From Lates calcarifer (taxonomy: Eukaryota > Chordata > Actinopteri > Centropomidae), in contig NC_066835.1 of NCBI RefSeq assembly GCF_001640805.2, forward strand, positions 7,868,227-7,932,226: a stretch of 64,000 nucleotides of DNA, in the 5' to 3' direction. Of the stretch, positions 50,922 through 61,276 are shown piece by piece. The notes under the pieces are model-generated. The model ran no database searches. It was not told where the DNA came from and saw only the letters and a list, made by a program, of their open reading frames with translations. Every line of letters starts with the position of its first letter. The first letter of the stretch is position 1. Both the position numbers and the translations under genes were made by a program.

Positions 50922-51900
50922 CGCAGAACACAGTCAGAAAAGTGACGCTCACACTGCGCTCACCTAAAACGAGCTGGAATGAGCACAAAGTCGCTTTTTC
51001 ATTTCACCGTTTCACTGCTTTGCTGCTGATTACAGGAAATGATTAGGACAAAAGCCTTGAAGGACTGGTTGTGTTGTATGCTGCCTAATGCCTCTGAGCA
51101 TTGCATTATGAAACACATGTTGCTCAATGAGCTCAAAGTCTGTACAGAAAAGATTAAGTCTCTAAGCCAAGGCCATTTAAACATAAAGTCTGGGCGAACC
51201 AGCACCCTGCATTAAACAACTATGGGATACTGTAATGGCTCGAGCAAAATTTGTGTGTTTTGTCTAATAAGTTGTTTTGATTTGCAGTCTTCACATGGGA
51301 TTGAAGCCATGGTAAATATATATAAGAGTACACAAAGACTGTATGAACTACTAGAGGGGTAATTTATGCTCTTGAGATGCATAATACAGTGTGACATAAC
51401 ATAATTTTCAAAAGAAACAACCAAAAAGCCCAGGGGTGGTCCACTGTGGGGGATAAGTTCTCTTAAATACATCTTTTTGAGGGACACTGTGAGCCAAGTT
51501 AAATTTCAGGTGTTTATCTGGGCAGTAACTGGCAACCCCTGTTTGTTTAAGGCTTGAAGAGTGAGGGCTTACAGATGTCTGTGGCCATGTGGTGGGAACC
51601 TGTAGTCACCTGCTAGTGAAAGACAGCAGAGTGAGTAAGATGTGAGAGGATGTCAGACAGACACACTGACAGTCTTAAATGTTTCCATTTCATATCACAA
51701 TGAGCAGCATTTACTTCATCATGATAAGCTCAATGCAGATGCTGAAATGTCACAACTGCCTCTCTCTTAACTTTCCTCTGTTGTTTGTGCCATAACCTCC
51801 CACTGTTTCAAAGCATATCTTGAATTACATTCCAGCAACTGCACCATAGCATAACACTGATCAATACTGTACTATACTAAATGTCCACATAGTGGACGCA

Positions 51901-52115
51901 GTTAGCAGCTAAAGAATGAGATCTTTCCCTCAGAAGTTGGTGAAGATCAAAACAGAGCTAAAAGGAGAGTGAATACTAGACGAATATTCTTCTGCTGGCC
52001 AAAAAAATAGATGCTAATAAACATACTCACCATCAGCGCTATATAATGTGTATAAGGCAGTATATCACTAGTGTTTTTATGACTTGCTCTGCTGCTCCCA
52101 AGTGGCCAAAAAGAG
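51901..52115 (+). mobile_element. Interspersed repeat, copy B
   Basis: It shares GTTAGCAGCTAAA at its start and CCCAAGTGGC near its end with copy A at 38978-39152, in the same orientation. The interval between landmarks is about 45 bp longer than in copy A. The middle has diverged. Confidence 0.6.
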
Positions 52116-52169
52116 AATTCAATGTTGCTTTAAATGTGCTATGGATAATATCATAATTTAAAATTCTGT

Positions 52170-52400
52170 TCTTTTTTTATGTTACATTAACTAACTTTGA
52201 TTTTCTGCTAAATATGAAGCTACAAATGGTAGTTGGTTGGCTTAGCTTAGCATAAAGACTGGAAATGAGTGAAAACATCTAGTGTGGGTCTACTTTTTAT
52301 TTATGGATGAGCTTTAGAGGTACTGGTAGCCTGGTACAGATCTTCCCGGTAAGAAAGCAAGTAAGTGTATTTGTCAAAATGTTGAACTATTCCTTTGACT
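52170..52400 (+). mobile_element. Probable teleost interspersed repeat
   Basis: GGCTTAGCTTAGCATAAAGA and CTGGAAATGAG, ending in GTTGAACTATTCCTTTGA, match my memory of a very frequent teleost repeat (TTAGCTTAGCATAAAGACTG to GAACTATTCCTTTAA). It lies directly after copy B, so the two form a small repeat cluster. Confidence 0.55.
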
Positions 52401-54813
52401 GTTGCAAGCTTAACTATGAGGTAATTGGTGGAAGAAAACTTGTAGATGCATAGTAGATATGAGGCTCCTGTCTGCTACCGCAGATTAGGAAAAAAAAATC
52501 CAGTGTGTGTGAGCACACAATACATGTGTCACTTAGTAAGTATCCATTTCCTACTCCAGAATCTGGCTCTGTGAAATGAAATGCTTTTTATTATCCCGCT
52601 CCGAGGGGACCATAACACCACAATAACCCCGGTCTCTTTTCTCGTTTTACGAACACCTACGCAAACGTCTAAATCAAGCTCAGACTGAACAAAAACAAAG
52701 TCTGGAGATTTTCAAACGGTCTCAGAAGAGCTGTTTCCAACCCCTTACTCAGTATTGACCCATCAGAGAGAGATATATCCATCCTGCATCTGAAGTGAAA
52801 TAATAAAAATAAACAGTTGGCTTGGGAAGCACGTCTGTAACAAGATGAAAAGAGGGATAATGCAAGTTTTATACTGGGGAGTTGACCCCTGTTAAGAGTT
52901 GGCTCAACGACCTGCTTTTGGAAGCCCCAAACAAAATTCTTGCCAGACGGTGAACTGAGGGGCAATGAATGAGAGGTAGCAGAGTCAAAACCCAAAGGCA
53001 AATAAACCTACCCACATGCACTGTACACACATGCTCATTTGTACTAGCTACTTGAACATACAAAGGCTTGCGCATCGAGCAATCTTCACTTGGCTTCGCT
53101 CAGTCTTATGGATCCCTTTTTTTCCCATAAGTGAGAGTGGTAAGTGGGCAGGTCACACGCATCCTCCTCCAACAGTCATGGGGAAACTCGTGCTCTCTTG
53201 CATCCAGAGTTGAACGAGGGAAAACTCAGCCTCAGCGGAAGAGCGCAAGATGTCACATCCCATTAACTAAGAACAGCACTGTAGCTGGATGAGCGCTCAG
53301 GCTCTCAGTCCTGTTTGTTCCTGTTGGATTCTATTTGAAAACACGAGCCGCCGTCCCAAAAAACTCCACACACACCATTGGAAAAATATAGATTTGACTC
53401 CAGGAAGCATTGCTTAATACGTGTGTTGTCGGTGGCTTAGTTACTGCGCCTTGTTCAGGCCTCACTGACTAAAAGCAATGTCTGGCATTGGAGAGCAAGG
53501 TTGCTTTACCACAGGGGTTTTAGTTTGAGCCCCGTAAAGAGCGAAGGTTTGATTCGAGAGGATTTGTAGTCTACACCAGTAAAAAATGATGAAGGAGGAT
53601 GGAAGGAAGGGAACAAGCAGGGGCAACTGGAATGAAATCAAGACGGAAGGGGGAATGTTAAAAGGGGAAAAAGCGACAAAGTGGCGATGAAAGTCCCCTC
53701 TTACCCCTGCTACTGTCTCGTAAGCATGCCTGTGATAAGTTCCCCCTGACAGACTAAGAGGGCATGTTGTCAAGCCCCTCTGAGCCTGCAGGCTCTTCTA
53801 AGACTGACCCACTGCTGACAGAGTCAATGGGAGGTGGAGGAAAAATAACAAGGGGCGTCTGCCAAGCCTCCCCACTGCTTGGTCTCCCTGTCTCTCCTTC
53901 TCTGTCCCCCTGTTGCTGCTAGCCCAGTGGAAAAACTCCCTTTGGTCCAGACACAGTTATAAGAGACTGAAAGTGCAACTGGGAGACAGATAAACACAGA
54001 TAAAGGGAGACAGACAAATGAATCAGAGAATGACAGAGAGAGAGAACAAAATAAGTTGAGTTGCCAAAATTTTAATACAAATAAAGCAGAATTAGAATCA
54101 TAGAAAACTCTCCACATTTTTTTTTGTTTCTCTCCACCTCCTTCTGTCCTTTGCTCTGCTTCTTCAGAGCTCATACAGAGCTAAGAGCCAAAACAATGTC
54201 CTTCAATACAAGGTCCTGATTAACAACATGCTCCTCCATCCACTCTGGAGGGCCATATGTTTGTGCAGATTCACTATCTGCCATAGAGCTGACTGACTTC
54301 CACATATATCAGCTGTGTGTCCAGGCCAAGATGGCTACTGTTGATGTGTAAACAAGCTTAGAGACTATAAACATACGAGGTAAAAGGAAGTAAAGGGAGA
54401 CAAGATGCAAATCTTCATGCAACTGCACGCAAAAATATGTTTCAGTCTTTTACTGTCTCTCTCTCTCCCTTTTTCTTCTCCCTCTTTTTAGCTGAAAAAC
54501 AAATCCGGCCTATTAATCTTGAATGTTATGGTCCAGGCAATGATTAAGACCAGGGCCTGTATTCTGTTTCCACCGCCCTTCACGGCCATTCCTCATTCAG
54601 AATATCAGCAGCACTAGTTAGCAAAGTTTTATAATACGTGCTGAAGAGTGTGTGCATGTACAGTATGTGCGTGTGTGTAATTACAGGCACGGCCTTACAG
54701 CAGAAAAGGGCACTTGAAGAAAACAAACAAATACACTCTTTGTTGGAGAGATCCTTAAAGGAGTGCCCTGTTTTCACTCTGTTTCCTCTTAAAGTACATA
54801 TGAAACAAAAGGA

Positions 54814-54817
<4 letters not shown>

Positions 54818-54855
<38 letters not shown>
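54818..54855. repeat. (GT)n microsatellite
   Basis: About 19 uninterrupted GT units. Confidence 0.97.
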
Positions 54856-54856
<1 letters not shown>

Positions 54857-56708
54857 CTGAAGGTGTTTGGGTTTGGGAATAAATGGGCGTTTACTGTTCC
54901 TTGAGAATGAGTGGCATTCTTCTTCATTTCCTGCTAGCACGGCATTAAGACTGACCCACACACATGCAAAAGCATATACAAACACGACCTGTAGGACTTT
55001 TAGGGAGTACAATGTAGTACATGCAAGTGATGTATAAAGGTTTTGAGACAATTTTAAAAGTAATTTGGCATCTTTAAGGAAGACTACAGACAAGAGTGAG
55101 ACTGAGAGCTCCGGTAACTCGAAGGTAAATGCTAAGCAGAGACAATGGATGAATCATGACTGGTAACTGAGGAATGAGAAACTAGATTATATATTATCAG
55201 TGTTATATGTAGAATTACATTTGTGACATGTAATAACACACATAAAGTCACAATAAGATTCACTAAGCATTCACAAATGTAACAGCAGGCCCTGTAAACT
55301 AAAGGACACTATGTGTTTCTATCTGTTTGACAGTAAATTGCCTATTCTGCCTCCCTGTGGCCACAAAGTGTAGACTATTTTACAGACCACAGACAGGGTG
55401 ATACAGAAAAGGGTGTTAAAGCTGGGCTCTAATGTAATCCATAAATGGTTTCTAAATTTTCTCTCTGAGGAGCCACGTATCACGATTCTCAATTTTTCAA
55501 ATTTGATGCTTCACCCCCCTCAGCTACTGTGTCCAATTCGGTGGATGAGGAGTCTTCCACTAAAGAGGGATCGATATCCGTGCTGACACAGTGACAAATT
55601 TTGTTATTTAAAGTTTTGTTCCAGAAGGATTATTATTGTTCTCTCGCACTACGCCAGAAATAGCTATCATTGGATCAGGCTGAATTACCATTGTAGAAAT
55701 GTTGGACAGTGTTTTGAGGATTAAACTCCAATAAGTGGATATGGCTAGAGTGAGTGTGCCAGGGAGGCAGGTGAGGGTCTTGCTCAAAGGTAGGAAATAT
55801 TTTATCTATAAAAAGGACCTTCATGTTGCCCATGCCAATACCAAAGGAGTCGTCTATACTGAGAGAAGAGGCAGGGACAAACAGGGGCAAGCAGAGAGGA
55901 ATTTTACCATCCACTGTTTTTCCTAATCGTAGACCATATTTTCAAAGACTGTTGTTACAATGGCCTTGTTCTTAACACAGTGTAATGATGAGGCATTGGA
56001 GAAAACAAGGGGGCAGTCAGGGATGTCAGATGCCACAAATTGTGTTCCATTTGTACCCAAATTGGATTTTCAACATGCTTATCGGATTTAGCCCAAAAGG
56101 AGAGAGCACGTATGTCAAACATCCAATACTACTGGATACACCCCCACCTGGCCTCTTCTAGTTCCAAATGAAACAGAGCGAGAGATTTTAAAGCAAGAAT
56201 GAGAAGTACAGTAAGGTGCCCAACTGAAAAAGGAGACATTCATAATGCCTTATATCAGAGCCATCCAATCTTTCCTTTCTGTCTCTCTTGCTGATCTAAT
56301 GAGGATGAAAGCTCACCAAAAAGCTTACAGATCGGCAGAGAAGACCTTGTTCTTTCGCAGTGACATCAGAATAGGAACTATCTTCAAAGATTTTCACTAA
56401 AATGGAGTCTTAAAAGTCCCAATTTCAACACGTTCTGGCCTATAAAGTAACTGCAGTGGGGCGTGAGAAGCTCAGCGCTATATGAGCAGGCGGTTTGGCA
56501 ACGGACAGTGTGAGTGTGCTCATGTGTTTGAAATGTGTGTGTATGTGTTAAATCCATGTACATGTTTGTTTTGCACAGGGCATAAAGTTTGCATGTGTGC
56601 GCCGCTGTGTATCCTAGCGTGACTGTTGTTTGTGTATGGTCGGTCACGCTTTGGCAGTCAGTATCAAAAGACTGGAATGGGCAGCTGGTTGGAGGCTGTT
56701 AGTTGTGG

Positions 56709-56765
56709 CAGCTCAAGTGTGTGTTTGTGTATGTACCCCACATACACAAACACACACTTGAGCTG
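56709..56765. repeat. Perfect 26-bp inverted repeat with 5-base loop
   Basis: The left arm (56709-56734, CAGCTCAAGTGTGTG...) is matched base for base by its reverse complement at 56740-56765; the loop is ACCCC. Transcribed from either strand it would fold into a flawless hairpin. It could be a mutational fold-back created by template switching at a TG-rich site, or a small-RNA hairpin. No known microRNA is recognised in it. Confidence 0.97.
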
Positions 56766-57230
56766 TTTGTAACCACCAGTAAACCAATTGCTGACCAGTT
56801 GCCACCCACTGGAGAACACAGAGTCCCAGTCAGTGGCATGGGGTTGCTGTGGTTACAGCACAATGTTGCTATCACCCCTGTGCCAGGCATAGAAACACAT
56901 GCCATGAAAAAGGGGTGTGATCCTGGCAGAGGCTTAGAGGAGCATAAATCTTCTCACCTACAGTTACTTCAACAGAAATGAAGAGAGGCTGGGAAGCTGG
57001 CTTGAAACCACTAAATCTATATGAGAGGGCCTGAACTTTATGAGCGACTTTAAACAGTAAAGCAGAGATACTGCTGCGCACCAACAGCTCTGCAGACCAT
57101 GGAACTCCTGTCATACCTCACTGCCAGGGGGGAGAGTTCACACTTTAGTGTGTATCCATTCACCCACTCCCCCTGAAGATTGTGTAACACACTTTGATGC
57201 TCACACAGATTCAGGAGCATCCATGTATGG

Positions 57231-57233
<3 letters not shown>

Positions 57234-57269
<36 letters not shown>
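57234..57269. repeat. (CA)n microsatellite
   Basis: About 18 uninterrupted CA units. Confidence 0.97.
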
Positions 57270-57272
<3 letters not shown>

Positions 57273-57412
57273 ACATATCCAGTCGACTTTTCTTGCCGTA
57301 AGCCAGTGAAATAGAGGGATGCTGCCAAATGTTTTTGGGTTTCAGAACTCCAGCCCACTGTCTTTTCCAGACTCGCCCCCCACCCCCTCTTTCTCTTACT
57401 CTCAAGCTACAC

Positions 57413-57436
57413 CTCTCTCTCTCTCTCTCTCTCTCC
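57413..57436. repeat. (CT)n microsatellite
   Basis: About 12 CT units in a wider pyrimidine-rich stretch, about 140 bp from a CA array. Confidence 0.95.
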
Positions 57437-57917
57437 CTTCGTCTCCTCTCCACCTCTCTCCTGCCTAAGAAAGCCTTCTGCTGGTGCACTCAAACACATG
57501 TGATCGATAAATGTACCATCTCATCAAAGCATGCATTTTGCATTCTTCCCTTTATTTTTGGACATGTTTTCTTAACTTTGCTAATGTGTTCCTGTTGCTC
57601 TTCTCCCCTTTCATTTTTGCTCAGCTCTTATTATCCGTCTAAGTTTCTGTTATTTTGCAGGATACCTGAGGACTTGCAGTCTCTCTCTATCGCTCCTCTT
57701 TCTGTTTTGCGATGGAGGGATGTCGTTACAATGGAATGCAGCGTCGCTTGCCAGAGGCGTCACAGTGGATGGACAGAGTGAAGCAACAGGGGAACGAAGA
57801 GAAGAGAAGAGAAGAAGAAAGTTGAAAAACAAGAGGACGCAGTATTCCTTCACCTTGGTACATTCCATTTCCAGTATAATAAGATTGTTTACCAAGTCTA
57901 TTAGAAACTATACAACA

Positions 57918-57950
57918 ATGTTGTGTTGGCAGTCCATGCCAACACAACAT
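57918..57950. repeat. Perfect 14-bp hairpin
   Basis: ATGTTGTGTTGGCA is followed after GTCCA by its exact reverse complement. It is the second perfect fold-back within 1.2 kb. Confidence 0.9.
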
Positions 57951-58630
57951 GTGACAGTGAGTCATGACTGTGATCACTCATGAGTAGCAATTACATTCAC
58001 AGATACAAACACAAGACCTATCCACATGGAGGACACTCCTCTTAAGAGGATAATCAGAATATCTGCTATCGAGCCAAGCCCGCTGTACATATCCAACTAC
58101 CACACCGCCCCACCTCGATACACACTCCAAATATACACCACGCCCACTTAAACATCATCAGTAAAAGTCCCAGATGTATGTGGGGATACAGATGCATCAA
58201 CAATGTCTGAAAACACCTGAAAATTCATATACACAAGCAGAATCTGTGATCAATACCATCACTTACTGAGGACACTCAAAGCAGATAAATACAGGTTGCT
58301 TGGCTACGACTTAAATATTATCATCAGTGTCCATATGGTGTCTCGGCTGGAGCTGGGTGAACAAACTGTAACAGTTCTCTTTAATCTGCAAGTTGTTACT
58401 CTGTGCACTAGCTTAAGACTGAGGAGAATTATGCAGGTCCCATGACTAAGATATTGCGCCGTCTGTTTTTTATTTATTTTTTATTTTTTCTTCCTTTCCT
58501 GTTCTCTCCTTCTGTTTCTTTTGGCCGCGCTCACTGCCGCCACATGTGATAAAAGTGAAAAAAACAAGAGATGACAGGACACGAGGATGCTGACACATCC
58601 AGTGGAAATGTGAGGGCAGGTAGGGCTTAC

Positions 58631-59272
58631 CTTTCTCTCCTCTGAGCGTTAAAAGGGCAGGGGGATGCACTGGGGTAAGGGAAGCGGTAGGTGTGAGCTT
58701 CAGGTGGATCTCTCTTCTACCTCCCTCCTTGCTTCAGCCACGCGTGTCTCCCATGGGATGCAATGGCATCAGATATTCAGTGAACATGCAGCCAAAAAAG
58801 AGGAGTGGTGTCCTCCCGGGCAAAGAGCTGGCACCCTGAATTGGTCCAGTGCTGCTCACAAGTGCAGGGAAGAGAAAAAAAACAACGAAAAACAAAAGTT
58901 AAAAATATGATATTTTCAACTGCAGGTGGAGCAAACTGTCTGTCTAACTTTTATTTTTCAGCCTCCGACAAAAAGCAAAAAAGTTCATCCATGTGCTTTT
59001 TGGCAGAGATGGTGAAAGTGAGGAAGAAGATGTGAGAAGAGGGGGGAAAAATCCTCTCTGTGCTGTCTTCAAGCTGTCCAGACGCAGGTCTGAGGAGCAC
59101 CTTCCCCAATCTGTGCGCTCTCGCTCTCCAGGGTGGAAAGTAGGAGGGAAGGAGCGAGGGAGCAGGACAGAGAGGGAGAGAGAGTGAGTAACAGTGGAGT
59201 GAGACTCAGTCAGTCAGTCAAGTCAGTCAGGCAGTCAGGCAGGCAGCAAGGCAGTGTATATGTGGGTCCAAG
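58631..59272 (-). other. col8a2: Candidate 5' untranslated exon(s) of col8a2
   Basis: On the minus strand a good splice donor (GAAAG then GTAAGC, GT at 58630-58629) ends this region. A TATA-like element lies about 25-30 bases before its proposed start near 59272. The region is more CpG-rich than its surroundings at its lower end and contains no long open frame. Two short upstream frames lie in it: 13 codons at 58992-58951 and 17 codons at 58787-58734. A pyrimidine-rich tract near 58860-58885 could be an internal splice acceptor, which would split it in two. Assignment to col8a2 is by strand and position only; no transcript evidence is available. Confidence 0.4.
59206..59254. repeat. (CAGT)n/(CAGG)n short tandem repeat
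   Basis: Tetranucleotide units CAGT changing to CAGG, lying just inside the proposed transcribed region of the col8a2 promoter. Length variants could alter the 5' UTR. Confidence 0.9.
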
Positions 59273-59296
59273 TAGGCTGCACTCCCACTCCCAAGA

Positions 59297-59302
59297 CTTA
59301 TA
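59297..59302 (-). promoter_or_regulatory. col8a2: TATA-like element of the proposed col8a2 promoter
   Basis: TATAAG on the minus strand, within GGTTATAAGTC. It lies at the right distance from a start near 59272 and downstream of duplicated CACCC boxes. The core TTATAA is palindromic, so direction rests on context. Confidence 0.35.
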
Positions 59303-59474
59303 ACCAGGGGCTGTGCACCTCGCTGCTCCAATCTCCCTGGCTTACTCGCCGATCCCTCTCCCACTGGCTTATTTTGGGAAAGACAGACAGGATTGTTCAT
59401 TGGGTTAACCCCCTTCATACAAAAAGCAAGTGTCTGAGGTTGGCTGCACTGAGGAAGGAGGGGAGTGAGCAGGA

Positions 59475-59512
59475 AGGGGTGGGGTAGCAGCTGCACTGAG
59501 AGGGGTGGGGTA
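59475..59512 (-). promoter_or_regulatory. Duplicated CACCC boxes flanking an E-box
   Basis: TACCCCACCCCT (minus strand) occurs twice, at 59486-59475 and 59512-59501, with CAGCTG at 59488-59493 between them. CACCC boxes bind KLF/Sp factors and CAGCTG is a bHLH E-box. They lie about 200 bases upstream of the proposed start. Confidence 0.4.
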
Positions 59513-61214
59513 GGATGAAGAGGAGGGAAGGGAACGCAAAAAAGAGATGAGAGGGGAATTGGGAGGCGTCTTTCGCTCTCGTTCTGCCTCCCTCCACTCT
59601 CCTCTCCCTCCCAAACTCACCTTCCAAGAAATCACCCTGCCCTTTATCCTTATGCTTTTCAAACATGCTCGCAAACCAAATTGAATTGAACCTGTAGATA
59701 CTGGCATGAAACACTTTAGAGGCTTTAATCCTAGTGTCTCCCCGAAAAAAAATTCTCTCCTCCCTGGCTTTGTAGTTCCAATGGCCAATTAATAATCTCT
59801 GTGCATGGCATAACACTGGAAAAGCGTAATACATAAAGGAGCATTGTGTTGTCGCCTAAAACCTGCAGTGGTTTGCATGTAATCGTTACACGATAGCACT
59901 CTCTTGGGGTTAATCACCAAAGCACAGCGGTAAATGACATCAGTTCACATTTCGCTGCTACAGCCCGGCTATTCATTGCTACAAGATGTATTATAAGTAT
60001 CGAATAGACCTTACATTTAAAACGTGCCAAGCATTTGCCGGGAAAATGCATGAATTCTCATCAACATGGATAATTGGAAATCATGTTTTGGATATTAGCT
60101 AACAACCTGGACGAACTACAGTTGTTTCTTATCGTTCACCAGGTAACTTCCAACAGAGCAGAGGTTTAGAAAGACCAGTACAGGCTTAGCATTCAGTGTT
60201 TAATTGGCAGAGTGCTAGCTGGCCCTGTGCTATGGTAGTGGACCTTGAAGAGCAAGCTGTTCCGTGCCTGTGATTGGACGAGCCGGAGGAAAGCTGGCCT
60301 AGCCTTTTCCTGAAAGACCTACTGGGACTAAGCCATTGGCTGAGTTAGAGATCAGATAGAGACTGTGATTCCAAGTAGATCTTGAAAGGCTACAGCAAGA
60401 GGAGAGAGAGGTAGAAGGAATTAAGCAAAAGCTCAGTGTCCGACGTTTGTCCAAGTTTTTTGTGGCTTTGTTGATCATCACTTTTTGCCAGTTGGGACTG
60501 ATTTTACAAAAGGTCTGTCATTTCAGTAACATCCACTGATTCATTACTTCAATCACTGCATAAATTCCAGCTGGTTATCAGGAGCTGGCAGTCCTGCTGC
60601 GCTCCTCTCATTCATGTTTTGCTCATGAAGACTAATAAAAGTCCCCAGACTGCGTAAGCTACCAACCATTAGAAGCAAAGTCAGGCTAACTTAGCTTTTC
60701 CTTGCATGAGAACTATAGGCTGTGTCTCAATAAGGACATATTTGGATAATGTCCATTATATTTAATGGGACCTGCTGTTTGAAGGGTGTCATTACAGCAA
60801 AATTTACGATGCAGATGGGGTTTTATGTGGTTCTTTTGCTCTCTTTTGGCAAATCCCATCAATATCAAGATAGCAGAGTGATTAAATGTGCATTACAGGA
60901 ATAAAGCATGGAACTGATTTAACCTCTCTCTACTCACAGATGTCCTTACTGTACTGATGGAGGGTCATAAACTTGGCTGATTGTTGATTCTGCCATCACA
61001 GTCAACAGAAAAGTACTTTGTTCATGACTTGCGTCTGTTTAATTAAATAATCTCCAAAAAATAAGCAATAGGCGTCATGTCTGTGAAAGAGCCATGGTGC
61101 AGTTGAAGTCGACTGAATGGCTCTCTGAACATGGAAAGGGTGGAGTGACCAGATGCCCAGCAATGATGTCATCAATAGGAGCCCTGTGTGGTACTCAGGC
61201 CTGCCATTCATACA

Positions 61215-61276
61215 CCCCCCCCCACCCCCCCCACCAGGTGTGTGTTTCTGTGTGCATGTGTGTGTGTGTGTGTGTT
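61215..61276. repeat. C-run pair followed by (TG)n microsatellite
   Basis: Runs of nine and eight C separated by one A, then TG repeats to 61276. The minus strand carries the matching G runs. Confidence 0.95.

Larger units (their letters stand above)
22698..58630 (-). other. col8a2: Probable long first intron of col8a2; no supportable coding exon
   Basis: If the untranslated exon ending at 58631 belongs to col8a2, this is a 35.9-kb first intron. I searched both strands for domains, motifs and spliced continuity and found none that hold. The contents I can support are listed separately: a minisatellite, a Tc1-type miniature element, several interspersed repeat copies, microsatellites and hairpins. 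Enhancers are likely in an intron of this size but cannot be seen without cross-species comparison. An unrelated small gene inside it cannot be excluded. Confidence 0.4.

Noticed and set aside
57329..57781. 150-codon plus-strand frame with Ser/Leu repeats
   Set aside because: It runs through the CT microsatellite and pyrimidine-rich DNA, where stops are rare by composition. No domain.
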